The notes: generated by a model from the letters alone, not told the origin. Shown: positions 14,736 through 28,325, numbered from the stretch's first letter. The stretch: DNA of 64,000 nt from Silurus meridionalis (GCF_014805685.1 NC_060887.1:32891463-32955462), one strand, 5' to 3'. Numbers and translations are program-made.

Positions 14736-17641
14736 AAGCACAGCCTAGGAAAATATCAGCACTGTTACATTAGCTTATATAAGAATGTTAGCAGTTTCTA
14801 TCATCTGAAAACTATATTTTATTTTGATGTGGAACAGAAATCAAATATATGTGATGTTTAATGGGTTCATCTAAATTCATAGCAAGTTTGGGAAGGTAAT
14901 TAAAGGTTTGCTTTGTTTAGATTTAGTTTCTCTATCCAAGATGCAACATTATAAAGGGTATCCAGTATCTTCCAGGGGAACAAACCATTCGGGTGTCATT
15001 AGTGATAACAAAAAGCAATCTGATATCATCTGATCACTGAGCCACAAAGATATAAAAGGAAAGCAAGAGTTCAACCAGGAGTTGAACCCTGGAGAATTCC
15101 TGTAGTGTGGCTGTTAGATGATGAAACAGAACATGCTAGAGGGCTAGACAGATAGCTGTAAATATGATGAAAATCTGGTCAAGCATAGATTCAGTTCCAG
15201 ATGACAGATTTTCACTAAGGAAGAGATACCAGCCAGGCAGTCTGAAACCTTCTGTGAGACTTTGGATGGAGAAAAAGAGAAGTAAAGTGTCATCAGCATA
15301 GCAGCAGTAGTCACAATAAAGTGTCATCAGTGTAGCAGTGGTAAAAGAAGCCACAGTAAGTTCATTGTATGTGTGTAGACAAAAACAAGAGTGGGCTAAG
15401 ACCCCAACCCTGAGGATATCCTGTAATGAGTTGAGAGGTGATGAAACAGAGTGCTCTTGTATGTATGTTGAAACATGCCAGATCAAGGGAATTACACTGT
15501 TGCGCATGTAAACAATAGTGAGGATAAGGATCTTGTGTTTCACAGGCACAAAGGCAAAATGTTCAGTATGAATAGTGGCATGTTAATTGAATTTCACAGT
15601 CTCTTCTTTCTGCTTTACAGAACACTGCAATCCCTTACATACCATTTCATCTTCCTATGTGCAACACTTTGCCTTTTACACCAACTCCTTGACAGGCAGC
15701 TTTCACTTAAACTGACAAGCGGGTATGCAGAATATGTCAGCCGTAGCCAAGCTCTGAGTAAACAATAAAACAGTGAGAGGAAGGTGTGCATTTGGTGCTC
15801 TGGCATATAGCAACATGAGGTACATGCTGTATAAAGGTATATAGAAAACTCAGCAGGACTGGGAGTGTAGGTATCCAACTCTGAGTGTGTGTGACTTTAA
15901 TGAATAGGACCACACTAGAGAGGCTGCTTAAAAAGGCAGACATTAGGGATTTAAAGAGCTGTGCCCACAGCTTCATTAACATAGTATCACCAACCTCTTC
16001 AATGCTTTTCCTGTACAATTTTCACGTCTGAGAGCACACAGAGAGATGGTGACATCTATTTGAGGTGGCAATCAGCCTGTAAAGCCATTCAGTCACAACA
16101 ATGCAAGAAGGCAAGACCTTCCCACCCTCCCAATGTCAGATGGAGGATCTGGCATGGTTAGATTATGGTTTTTAAGATGCCCTTGTGCACTTGCCCTCAC
16201 TATAAGGCAATAGTGATTTGAAATATTTCAAAAATATAACATCTGATTTACCCAGTATTGAATGAGTACAAAGTTTGTTTTCATTGTTTTTGAACATTTT
16301 TCAAGTATCATAGTATTTTTATTTTGGAAAACTTTTATTCACAACATTTTGAGTCTTAAAAAAAAAAAAAGTAAAAAGCTATTCCTCGCTATTAAGTAAA
16401 TGCATAAATTGGTTCTGCAGATTAAGCGTTATCTTACTATGTGACTGTCTTTATTGAATTGCAAAATGTATTAATATATAATTCAGATAGATCAGTATGT
16501 TTGCTTTTAATACCTGAATACATTCAAAACCAAGTACTTTTGTATTTTTACTTAAATAGAATATAAGCAGGGGATTTGTACTTTTATTCAAGTATAGGAA
16601 TGGTGTATCATTTCAGTTAAATGTATATGTATTAAAATGTATTTTCATAATCTACTATTAGATTATAATATGACTCTAAAAGTCATATTCTTCTTTGTCA
16701 AAGGCAAGTGCATTTTTTGGTGAAACAGTCACTGTAAGCTTTGATTTGTCCTACAACTGCTATTTGACAATGTTAGTATCAACAGTAGGATGCATATACA
16801 TGTGTTGCCATATGTGCCTAATGATCCAGATCATTTTCGAGTTAGATCTGCATTTATATTTCTAATAAAGCAAAACAAGTCTCAAACCCTTCTTAGTTCA
16901 TATATAACTAAAATATAGTGTAGATAATTAATTGTGTATTTAACGTGCATCTATTTCTATTAACTAAAAAAATTGCATAATATTCACTGGAAGTTACTGC
17001 AACTAACTACTTCAGCTGCATACAACAAATTTAGAGTATTTGTAAAGCTAATGTTTGTCTACCAGATGTTTTCTATCTATTCTATATTATTATTTGATTT
17101 TGTTTTGTTGAGTCAGGCAGCTTTCAGAGTCAGAAAGACATCCAGTTATGTCTGAAATTAATGTTTGCATACTGTATAAAGCCACCTCTTGAAATACCTC
17201 TATCTGGCTGATTTTTAACACCTGGTTGAATAACAGATAACATTTCTTAGCCGTCAGTGTGTTGGCAATGTCATGACATATTGCTGCTTTCAAAACCTGT
17301 TTCCAATCTTTTCTTTACAGGAACCATCTTAGCTATTAAATCACTGCCTTCTAAGGGATTATTTACACTTCTGTGTAGATCTGTTTTGGGATGTCGAGAA
17401 GGGGTTTATGGGTTTATCATAGCTTGCAGAGTTTCACAATACATTGTGTGAATCTGTGATGCTGTGTGCTAAGCACATTCTGGCTAAGTAGGAAAATATA
17501 TTGAATAGGGTTATGTTGGGACAAGATGCAACCTGGAATTAACACAAGAGCTGAACAGGACAGGCTGAGGACTGACTTGCAGAACTGGATATAATAATAG
17601 GATGTTCAGCAAGAACAAAAGGGTGTGCATAAGGGTGGTGT

Positions 17642-17644
<3 letters not shown>
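14736..17644. other. Unique AT-rich sequence; an old internal duplication near 15060-15480
   Basis: Two related blocks lie about 350 bp apart. One is 'gttgaaccctggagaattcctgtagtg' continuing to 'gatgatgaaacagaa' (about 15070-15130). The other is 'caaccctgaggatatcctgtaatg' continuing to 'ggtgatgaaacagag' (about 15405-15450). They look like a diverged direct duplication or two fragments of an unidentified repeat. 'aaagtgtcatcag' also recurs at 15286 and 15320. I see no gene. Confidence 0.4.

Positions 17645-17679
<35 letters not shown>
17645..17679. repeat. (AC)n microsatellite
   Basis: An uninterrupted AC run of about 35 bp. Confidence 0.97.
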
Positions 17680-17681
<2 letters not shown>

Positions 17682-19778
17682 CATCACCAATGGCAATCAC
17701 TACTTCATAATTCAGTAAAATAGAAATTCATGATGCATAATAAAATCTGCTAGTGTAGTGGATGTCCATATGCCTCATGTATGCATTATAACATGTATTT
17801 ATACCACATGTCTGTTGAATTTTTAATTCTGATTGGTTGATTTGTGTATGCCCTGTTTTGTTTTATGCCCTATTCACAAAATTAATACCCTTGCCCATGT
17901 GCAAATTCACAGACACTAGATGCATTAATCATCTCTAACACACTGACAGCATTGTCATCAAGGAATAAAGGCAACTGCCTTCTGTCTTGGACACACCTAA
18001 AGAATGAGAAATGTTGATTAGGCTAAGGGAAACTAATTAGGAACTGTTCATTGTTTACTGTCAAGAGTAAGTGATTTCCTATTGAAATATGTCCCTGCTT
18101 TTCGTGCTGCACTGCATATGATGTGCGATAAGTGCCACACACTTAGGAGCTGACACAGAAGTGAAGAAAATAGGTCTTTGGGACTACATACTGTGTTGAA
18201 ATGCAATGCTTAAAGCACTGTTAAAGGCAAGAGGCCCTAGAGAATGCCACTCTTAGCATACCAAGCCCTGATTAATGATCATGATATCCTGGGAAAGTTC
18301 GAATAATGAGAAAATTTACACTGCTGTTAAATGTGCAGGGCCTTGTGTATTCATTTAATTGCCTGTGTGTGTGTACCCTGCAAAACAGCCTTTTGGAAAC
18401 AACACTCCCTTATCTAAGATCCTCTTCGCCACCCTGGTGTATAAGCTTAGTCTCTGCCAAAAGTGGACTCCCCCATCACCTAAAGCAAATTTCATTTTAG
18501 TAGAAAATTGCTTCTTGTTCATGACTGCCCTCCTCTTCCAACATCCCCATTTGATGGCCTGCACTAAATTGTGCACCGATTGCACAGCCTGCAGCAGTAA
18601 TCCAATTAACTAGGAAGCAAATGAAGCTGTCTCTTATTCGGGAAATCGCCTATGTTTGGGGAGACGGAAGGGAGGATGATAATGCCACACTTGTTGCGAT
18701 GGAACCTTTAATTTGTAAGAAAAGAAATTCCTTTGTCCAAGGAAGACAGGAAGACACATTTGAGGTGACAGGATTTAATTGCTTGATCCAGCTCTGTTGT
18801 GTTTTTGAACGTTTATCTCTGTAAAACACCAATGTTAAAGATAATGACTCTCCTTTTGTGCATGGAAAGGATTCTGCTTCTCCTAGACAAGACACTCTAT
18901 GTTCAACCATCAGTACTGCACTGGAACATACCATGGCAAGGTGAAAAGCAGCCAAGGTTGCCACTAAGCTGAAGTGGAACTAAGAGCCATGACCTGCCCC
19001 ACATGGAAGATTGCCTTGGTAAGGTCCAGAGCACATCGCTGAGCAGCTCTTTGACCTTAATATCTCTCCTTGCTTCTGACTTTTGTGGCCGCAGGTGCAC
19101 TGACAAGTCTCCCTGGCCTTGTTCCAGTCCATTATTCAGTTCCAACATGGGAGCAGCATCACCTCTTTGCCCTTGAAAAGCCTAGAAATCATACACAGGC
19201 TATAACTCCGGCAACACACAACAGCGCACGCCAGCTGCTCCTTACTCTGTAGCTAACATACACCCAGTATCATGCGGTGTAATCTTTCAAGGATATCATG
19301 TCTAAAAATATAATCAACACATACAGTATTTAGGTTTTTACTACAACATTGCCAGATGATTGATCAGAATGTGCTGATCAATTTTTTACACCAACACAGC
19401 TATGACAGCAGTTCCAATTTAATTCTTTATTTTAATGTTTTCAATCTAATACTGTTTCTAAAGTAACAATAGAAATGAATATGTAGTAGTGCTCCACATA
19501 AGATTAATCATGATGGATGTTAAAAAAATGTCTTGCAATTTTGTAAATAGTCTATTAATAAGAAACATCATACATATGCAAAGAAGACATTTATATGCTT
19601 TGTAATGTCAGTCATTAATACATCACAGAAAGTATTAAAAAAAAAGGGCTTAATTTCATTTTTCAGGTTCTTAGAAGCTTTGTTTTTTGTCAGATTAGTG
19701 AGAGGATAAAAGAAAGAAAATGACTTATAACGGTAAGTGCAACAATGAATGACAACTTTTGTGGAACAGTTCAAAGTG
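17680..19778. other. Unique sequence with candidate conserved non-coding stretches
   Basis: The stretch from about 18270 to 18720 matches no repeat I recognise. It has homeodomain-like cores ('attcatttaattgcc', 'ccaattaacta'). No reading frame in it looks coding. Whether it is conserved cannot be told from one genome. Confidence 0.3.
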
Positions 19779-19950
19779 TGGGTTGTGTTGGCTCAGTGGT
19801 TAGGGCTTTGGGTTACAGAAGGTCGAAAGATCAAGCCCCATTACTGCCACAGTGGTTCCCATAATCCTCTCTACTCCATAGGTAATATATGATATACAAT
19901 GGAAGAAATGTACTGTAATGCATATATGTATGAAAAAAAATAAAGTTCTT
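19779..19950 (+). repeat. tRNA-derived SINE
   Basis: The head 'ttggctcagtggttaggg' resembles RNA polymerase III box A. About 40 bp later 'gatcaagcccc' resembles box B. A short body ends in an A-rich tail near 19930-19975. It is not a functional tRNA: the stem pairing is poor and there is no CCA-ready acceptor stem. Confidence 0.55.
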
Positions 19951-20854
19951 TGGTGGTAAAAGAAAAATAAAGCACCTAATGACATGCTGTTTTCACTGGG
20001 CTGCCGGACACCACCCAATCATCGATTATTTTTCTAGACTAGCATCCCAGTCAACTTTAATTCCTTACATAACAACCTCAATGAATATGGACTGCAGCCA
20101 CTCTTTGGCAGCATTCCGATATTCTTGTTCCCGAATGGCAATTGAGAGTACCTGCTTTTATTCGGATTCAGCTAATTAAAAGACCTGGCCAAAGACAATA
20201 ATTGTCTGTGCAGCTGAGTCAGTTCTGCTAGTCTTTAATAAATCCCCATCCCCAAATTGGCTCTTCATAAATAAATCATAAACAGATTTACCAACCATTA
20301 CTTTATAGGTTTTTAGTGCATGATGTCAGAGTTTGGCTCTAATCAAACATCTGACTATGCCATGGCCCTCTCATTAAAGCAGCATCTTCAGCAAAAAGCC
20401 AATTAGGACTTTAATAGCAGGTGTATAGTGAAAAAGAAGATCACTACAAGACCTTTAATGGGTACAAATTAGAATTTGTAAACATTCGCTCCCCTTGATG
20501 AACTAATACACAACCAGTGCCCTTCATTAACATGTATAATCCACACTGTGGGGAAAATGAATGTAAATAGAGTGTGAATGTGTGAATGTTAAAATGCACA
20601 GTAGGCTGTACAGGCTATTGAAGGACTGTATTCTATCAGCAATCTTCAAACATGCAAAGAAAAAACTCTGGAAATAATTGCTGGAGGAAATTTCTTTTTA
20701 ACAATTGGTAGTTTTTGAGAGCATGCTTGGTTTATGTGGGCTACATTTAGCCTTCAAACAACCAATGACTGTGCCAAAAAAACAACAACAAAAAAGACTG
20801 CTTTCTCTGTGACAAAAACAAAGAGAAGCAATGAAGCTTTATTTTAAATAATCA
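19951..20854. other. Unique sequence; candidate conserved regulatory element at about 19990-20450
   Basis: The segment contains the homeodomain-type 'cagctaattaaaag' and, within 30 bp, the perfect dyad gacaat-a-attgtc at 20194-20206, which resembles paired SOX-type sites. It matches no repeat known to me and has no coding frame. The regulatory role is an inference. Confidence 0.35.
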
Positions 20855-20900
20855 TCAAGAGAAAAGAAAAGAAAAGAAAAGAAAAGAAAAGAAAAGAAAA
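20855..20900. repeat. (GAAAA)n pentanucleotide microsatellite
   Basis: About eight 'gaaaa' units ending in a run of A. Confidence 0.95.
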
Positions 20901-21494
<594 letters not shown>

Positions 21495-21621
21495 GCTATT
21501 GCAAGGCCTTGATGGTTGTGGGACAGAAAACATGCTTTGTACTGCCGTTTTTTCCCCCTCTGGGTGTTCAGTAACTCTTTGACCTTGCGTTACCTGCTTT
21601 TCAGAGATCAGCTCTGTGTCC

Positions 21622-21627
<6 letters not shown>

Positions 21628-21657
<30 letters not shown>
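21628..21657. repeat. (CT)n microsatellite
   Basis: An uninterrupted CT run of about 30 bp. Confidence 0.95.
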
Positions 21658-21661
<4 letters not shown>

Positions 21662-21907
21662 ACTGTTTTCTTCCTGTGCAGTTTTCTGGTAGCAAGGTTT
21701 TACTGAGCAATCAGCTGAGAGCAGTGTGATTGCAGTTGATTTGTTACTGAAAATAAATCTGTGGCAGTCCACAACAGCGTCGAGAACTGTGGTTATTTTC
21801 TACACCTGAAACTACACCTTTCTATATGTATTGTTTGTGAGTGTCTGTATGTGTGTGCAGTGGGTTGGGATGAGGTTGTAGCTCATTTTGACACATTTTT
21901 CAGATGC

Positions 21908-21913
<6 letters not shown>

Positions 21914-21968
<55 letters not shown>
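21914..21968. repeat. Compound (CT)n(CA)n microsatellite
   Basis: About 25 bp of CT pass into about 30 bp of CA. Confidence 0.97.
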
Positions 21969-21973
<5 letters not shown>

Positions 21974-24101
21974 GCAGCAGGATGAATTGACTACAGCGGT
22001 GGGTTTGAGTGTGCCTTTGAACTTTTCTTCAGTCTTTTCCAAGCTGGTTCATACCACTTGGTGTTTGGATAAAAAAGCAAAAGTAAATCTGTATAGCTTT
22101 CACATCAGTACTGCATATAAGTATCCTATGTTATGTAAGTTCTAAACTGAATTTTACATCAAAACCAACAATTACAGATGATAAGACTTTTAAATGAGCC
22201 AAAAGTATTTGTTTTTCAAATTATAGACCCCTTTATATGAAGTTGAAAAAGATTTTGTAGTTATAAGTATAAAGACAGGGCAAAGTCTATGTGAATGGAA
22301 TAATTTAGCACATGCAATGTGATTTAAGCCTGAAAGCTACCTTGGGAAAAGTGATTGTGTACATGAAATAATATAATCAAAGGGTACTTATATAAGGGAA
22401 CCATTTCTGTTAATTTAATAGACATGTTTTGTGCACACATCTGTAAAATGTTCAAGTCTAATTGGTCAGATATTAGTCACTGCTCAGTCCCTCAATAGGG
22501 ACCTGTATGGGCCACATAAACAAATGAAACATGTTACATATATAAATCTAAATATGATATTTTCTGGTGCCAGTATAGAGGTGAATTTTATTTTGTAACA
22601 TCTTTGGGAGAAGTCTTTAGTGTCACTGATTTGCAATGTTCAGAGGTAAAAGGTTTCTTTCCCCCACAGGAAAGTCTTCAGGACAAAGGGCTTTGCGGTT
22701 TCTAGGTAACCTGACATAGTAAGCTTAACTTAAAGCAAAAGAAAAAATAGTCTGGTGAGGGACTGGATGTCTTTACTACTTTTGGTAATCACATTAGCCA
22801 ATTTGTTTCATGGACCTTCCAAAATGTTAAACAAATCAATAAATGGATTAAAAAATAACCTGCACAAAGTCCTTTAATAAATATGATTATAATTGAATGC
22901 TGTGGCATAAAAACTTTCAAACATGCTGGTTAAAAAAAATAAAATCAAATAATCAACTTATTTAAATCTTATATTCTTATTTGTACCATTTCCATTATTT
23001 GTTATTGTTATTATTCGTAATCTGCCCTATAGGAAACTATGGGCATCTTTTTTATTTTTACATTTCAACTATCATATTTTTTTTTCACAGTCTCCCTCTT
23101 TTGTCAGCTTTTAGAATCTTACCCATTTCTACCATGTCTCTTTTTCCTTCCTTCCACTTTAATCAGCAACAATGTATTACTGCCTTCATTTTCTACTTCT
23201 ACTTATTTCCTGTGCCTTGCCTTACTTTTTAGAACAAGAAAGTCTTTTTGTCCTGTTTCTTGGCTGTAGACTATAGTCTGTTTTTTTTATTTTAGTCTGT
23301 AACAAGTGAAAAGAATTAAGGGCAGCGAAGAGAAAGTGGGGAACTTGCTGATCTTTTTGTCTCGTCCCTCTCTTTTATTGTGGTTCACTTATGATGTGAC
23401 TTTTTTTTTAAGACTTTTTAACACTTAAAAGTCTCAAAAGTAAGCAAAATATATTCTGTCCAAGCCTGAAATAATACAAAACATTAGTTATTGACAATTT
23501 ACCATCTGCGTTTCATTCTTAACATGTCTTGTGAACAACTCATCACCTGAAACTAAATCTCAGAAACAGTGAGCTGCTGTAAATCCGTTGAGATTCATGA
23601 TCATATGACCTCTCTGAGGAGCTCTCAGAAATCACACTATCTATCAATGCACACAACCCAGGTTCATACCTGTACATCATACAGCAAGTTTAGTACAATC
23701 TTAGTATTTTTCTTTACAAAATCCACTAGGGTGCTGGTTCAGTACATTGCCACCTCGACTACTGTGTCCCCTGTGTCCCATCAGCCACCTGCAAATGGTT
23801 CAGATTCGCCACACAACTTGTATTCAGGTTTCTTTTTTCAGAATTTGCCCGGTTGCTGGCTTCCTATTAGATTTTAACACAGATGATTGCAAACAAAGCT
23901 AAAATACATTCCAGCCCACACCTACCCAAAGGCACCACTTTGTCCCATGCATCCACTAGCCAACTTAACCTGACTCATCATCCCTCTAAATACACAACAG
24001 CCTGAAACCCACCTCTCAGAGCACTTAACTCAGCAATAAATCCAGAAAAAAATCTAATATCAAGAAGAAAATATTATGCACTCTGACCTATTTGTATTAA
24101 T
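21969..24101. other. AT-rich sequence without a recognisable gene
   Basis: T-rich frames around 22981-23269 are compositional. I see no transposon end or exon. Confidence 0.4.
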
Positions 24102-24516
24102 ATGAGTGCACTCGGACGTACACCAGGAAAAGGCGTGCCAGGTCTGCGTGAAAACACATGGTGGACGCTAAAAAAAGCAAGTATGCCGATCCGCAGCCTG
24201 ATCCGCGAGTGGCAGTCGGCATACGCCAAGATGGAAAGGCATCCTAAACAGTGAGTGTGTGGGTGAGCCCCGGAACGTGCCAGGGTAAAAATTTAGGTAA
24301 AGAAAGAAAGCTTTGCTTGGTAAACTAGTGCCTGTCTCTCTTTCTTCCAGCACGGAACCAGTGGGATTTGTTACAAATATGTTCATAACAATTCACAGCC
24401 AGATCAATGGTTGGATACTGTATATACAGTCAATAAACCACTTGAGAAAAGAAGGCATTGGAACACATCAAGATTTTTCTTATACATTCTCCACTTACAA
24501 AGCACTTACAAATTGA
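24102..24516 (+). CDS. Unrecognised candidate two-exon ORF
   Basis: An ATG at 24102 opens a frame beginning MSALGRTPGKGVPGLREN and continuing through KKASMPIRSLIREWQSAYAK to ERHPK. It is CpG-rich, unlike its AT-rich flanks. Unspliced, it ends at TGA 24252-24254 after 50 codons. A strong GTGAGT donor sits at 24251, and a pyrimidine-rich acceptor (ctctctttcttccag) ends at 24350. Removing this exact 100-bp intron keeps the frame and adds TEPVGFVTNMF and about 50 more codons, to a stop at 24514-24516. The total would be about 105 residues. I recognise no domain. The basic, Trp/Arg-containing first exon could be a small gene, a gene remnant or part of an unlisted transposon. The later part of exon 2 looks less gene-like. 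Confidence 0.28.
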
Positions 24517-24584
24517 GATCTAAACACGAGCCCTAGATCTAAACTAGTTGAAAACAGAACATTCATCTTTTTCCTTTTTTGTAC

Positions 24585-24690
24585 AGTTTATTCTGCACAG
24601 GGTTGCAAGGAAGTCAGGGCAAAAGGCAGTGAACAGCCATGGTGGGGTGTCAACCCATCATAGGGTTCAATCACACACAACCATTTATAC
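24585..24690 (+). repeat. Possible fragment of the SINE-like repeat family at 14532
   Basis: 'cagggttgcaaggaagtcagg' followed by 'ggtgtcaacccatcatagggttcaatcacacac' in order resembles the central part of that fish repeat. The match is from memory and diverged. Confidence 0.35.
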
Positions 24691-24727
24691 ATATATTTGC
24701 TATAAATGGCAGTACAAGGCATTTTTT

Positions 24728-25005
24728 CTCTGTGGTGGCCTCAGCCATCTTTTATGGTGTGGTCTGCTAGTGCAGCAGCATCTCTATTGCAGATAGGAAG
24801 AGACTGGACAAGCTGATCAGGAAGGCCAACTCAGTCCTGGTGACTCCCCTGGACACTGTACAGGAGGTGGGAGAAAGGAGGATGGTAACTAAACTATCAC
24901 CCTTGCTGGAGAACGACTTTCACCCCTTGTATGGAACAGATTCATCTCTGAGCAGCTCTTTCAGTGACAGACTGTTACATCCTAAATGACTAAAGGAGCT
25001 TTAGA
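24728..25005 (+). mobile_element. 3' coding fragment of an L2-like LINE
   Basis: The plus strand, with small breaks, reads RKRLDKLIRKANSVL, then PLDTVQEVGERRM, then a stretch with HPLYGT, and last SSSFSDRLLHPK. This order (LIRKA...VGERR...L..I..HPL...SSF..RL) is the C-terminal tail of L2-like LINE ORF2 proteins in fish. The reverse transcriptase core is absent, so the copy is 5'-truncated and dead. Confidence 0.6.
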
Positions 25006-27524
25006 CTTTACAATTAGAGCTGCTCCCAGTAAACCAGTCGCCAAAATATACACTGTTATAACTATTTAACAGCAATAATAACAATAGCGAAGTTTTTTAT
25101 GCAATGAATATGCAATAACAATTATTTAAAACCGTGTAATATAATATCTTTTTGGACCAGGAAGTAAACCGGAGTATCAGGATTTTTATTACACTCCTTA
25201 ATCACTTTTATGCCATCTGTTTATTAGTTACTGCCATTTGCATACATGTAGGACATACTGATGTGCCACTGTTGGTTGTAATAACTAATAACCAAAGGAC
25301 AAATGACCAAATGTAGTCTGAATGAAAAAGCTTTTCTGCTTACTGTGCTTGCCAATCCTAAAAGGCATGTCATGTTTATGGGCTTAAAACACTTGTCTGG
25401 TTGCTGTAAATAAAGCAAAATGCCCAATCCTGGAAGATACCTCTATTCTGATATGCATTTTGAATACATGATGAGATTCACTGTATCGTGGCACTGTATC
25501 GAGGGCTCAACATAGCCCTGGGTCCTGCAGCATGCACCACCCACATCTCCTGTCCTTCACACAGCCACTGAAGGGATTTCTTTCCAAAGTGAAGGGATAA
25601 ATGAATAGGGGGACAATCAAAGGGAGAAGACTAATTGAGATGGAGCCTGCTTCCTGCCTGCAAGGATTTTCGTGCCTCGCTGAAGATATTGGGATAATTA
25701 CAATTGTCAGGTTGTGGCAATCAGTCAAGCTAATGTGCAATCACAGGTTGAGACCTGACATTAGAAGTGAAGTCAGGGATATTTTGTTGTCGCAGCTCGT
25801 CCTGTAAATACCAGTGGCTTGATTTACCACTTTGTCCTCAACACGTCTCCTTGGTTGATTGTAATGCGGCAGTCAGTGGGTTCATTAGGCCATGCACTGG
25901 GCTTGGAGTACTTTTTATTTGAAACATGGTCGCCTGCTCCTTTGCCTTCCTGTTGCTTTCTTTTTTACAGCTCTAATCTTTCTCCAGCTTATTTAATATT
26001 TATCAAAAGTTGGAAATACTCAATGCACACTATCCCCCAATTCCCAAAAACCTCCAATTGCTTTTTTGTGTAGCTGTGAGAATGTCTTTTTTTATTTCAA
26101 AGGAAAAGAGTTCTGATATTTCCCTCATGTTTTCTAAGCCTGCTGAGAGCAGACTGATGTCTGACTGGATCTTGCAGTGTTTTATAGAGACAAATAATAA
26201 GCAAATCTGACAACTAGATCCAGCAAAATGCCTGTTTGTAGAAACAATATATATCCCCCTGGTTTTTAATTGGATTATCACAGTGATATTAAAGTGTATG
26301 CCAAACAAAACAGCCATTGATTTATTTAGACCTGGTCTCACGTCGGATCTGAAGCTGAGTCAGCCAAAGTGATGGCAAAATCAATTCACTGACCAACAAT
26401 AAATCTACATAATGTACCTGTTTAAAGCAGGTGGGGCTCTGAAAACCCCATACAGTGCCTTATACTGCAGTGCTAGATAAATATACTGCAGCTGACAGAT
26501 ACTGTACCTGAGAGCTGTGAATAAGCAGAGTGAATCTGAGTCTTTCAGCAGGATGAATGGGAAAAGTTATGGCTCAGCAAAGACCTGTAAGTCCCCGGAG
26601 CTGAAGAAAGGTGAGAAGTCTCAAAGATGCTGTAGGAAACAGCATTCTAATGCTGCATCTCATACACACCCACGCAAATATACACACAACGGCTGTATCT
26701 TCAACAAGAAATAAAGTAGAAACGATTTATTGTTCGCATAGTTATGCATAAAAATATTTTTTGTAATCCATAGCAGGTAAAGTAATAAAACATTACTGAT
26801 CAGTACAAATGTGTGCTTCTGCCAAATCCAATTAAATCAACTCTCATTCCTTTCAAGAACTTTTAGGAAGTGTGTGCATTGCACTACACTGACATTGTGA
26901 TAAAACTACTGTATACAAGTAAACACGTTTGCTTAGAGATTTTGTATGTACAACTAGTGTCTTCTTTTACCATGTAAATAAATCTTTCAGATTCAGATTC
27001 ACTGGTTCAAATGCATTAACAAGATAAGGACATTTAAAGAATGCCATATTATTATGAATACAGTAGCCTCAACAGAGTTATTCTTATTTGTCCTTGATTA
27101 AATTATTTGTATTCAGTTAAATATCCTATTTATCATGAACAATGGTAGACAGTAACAAAATAAATATAATTCATTACTGTGCTTATGTAGCTTAAATTAA
27201 AATGTTACTTTTTACTTAACTACATTTGGCAAAATTAGTAATTTTATTTTATTTTTGAGTGGATAAAAATGTAACTGGTCAAGCACACAGCAAGCCACCA
27301 ATCATGATTGCTGTTTGGTGGTATCTATTTATCACGGACATACAGTTCAGCATCAGTTAAACAGCAAGCATTTATAAGAGGAATAAATAATAGAAACAAC
27401 CCCATGACTCAACAACACCTGTGGCTTTTTTTTTGCACAATTTTGTAGAGGTAGTTGAAAAGAAGGTTTTGGGCTCATGATTTAAAAAAAATATAAATCA
27501 GTGTTTCAGTCATTAATACTGTCT
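25006..27524. other. Unique sequence with candidate conserved non-coding stretches
   Basis: About 25560-25800 and 26060-26320 match no repeat I know. They carry homeodomain-like cores ('actaattgaga', 'ttaattggattat') in moderately GC-balanced sequence. No coding frame is convincing. The assignment is inference. Confidence 0.3.
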
Positions 27525-28325
27525 CTAGGTTGAGTATGTAACCATAGTTACCTGAGGGAATTGCAACGCTTTGGGAACGCGTCCGCATTGTCCACGCTCT
27601 GAATCACATGTATAATCTGTCCAATGGAAGCGGGGTAACGTCACAACCAGGAAGCTAAAAAACAGTGCAATAGAGGAGGAATACAGACACAGTGTCTAGT
27701 TTCCTCAGGGAACTAGGGTTACATACATAACCCAGAGACATTCTCTTTCAGGAACTCGAGCTGCATCGCAGCGCTTTGGAAATGAGTATCCAATACTGAC
27801 CAGTGTAAAAAAGCACAGCTAGGTGGAAAGGATGGAGTTCAGGAGTGGTACTGAGGTCAAGGTTGTAGAACCTGACAAAAGTCAGTGAGGTGGACCAGAC
27901 CGCAGCATTGCAAATGTCTTGGAGGGACACTCCAGAGGACCTAGCCTTTGAGGCTGCCACACTCCGGGTCAAGTGCGCTCTGAAACTGAATGGAGCAGGG
28001 CGACTGAAAGACTTGTGAGAAGATGAGATAGCATCAATTATCTATCTGCTCAGGGTCTGCTTGTTAGCAGGGAAGCCTCCCCTCGGAGGGCCGTAGCAGA
28101 CGAGCAGCTGATCTTTCTCCGGACATAACCGGTTCAGCTTCTCCTGATCTGGGGCCTGAAATTGAGGAGGATAGAATGCCTGGAGCCTAAAAGGTCATGG
28201 GAGAGGCCTCAGCCTCCATGTGCCACGAAGAAAAGATGTTACTAAAAGGTCTCTGCCCAGTGATTGCCCCGCCACAGGGGCATGATACGCCAAAATGGTG
28301 GACACGTATAACTTAAGAGGCCAAC
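27525..28325 (-). mobile_element. DIRS-type retrotransposon remnant (terminal repeat and tyrosine recombinase)
   Basis: The left edge carries inverted arms, 27534-27559 and 27701-27726 ('gtatgtaacc', 't(t/c)ccctgagg' type). These are typical of fish DIRS terminal repeats. On the minus strand, 28325-27800 encodes pieces of a DIRS tyrosine recombinase. First comes LYVSTILAYHAPVAGQSLGRD, then a block with YGPPRGGFPA, then HLTRSVAASKA, which keeps the H-x-x-R catalytic spacing, and finally SLTFVRFYNLD with the candidate nucleophile Tyr. There are breaks between the pieces. Gag, reverse transcriptase and RNase H are absent. DIRS elements integrate with a recombinase rather than a DDE integrase (family knowledge). 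Confidence 0.75.
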
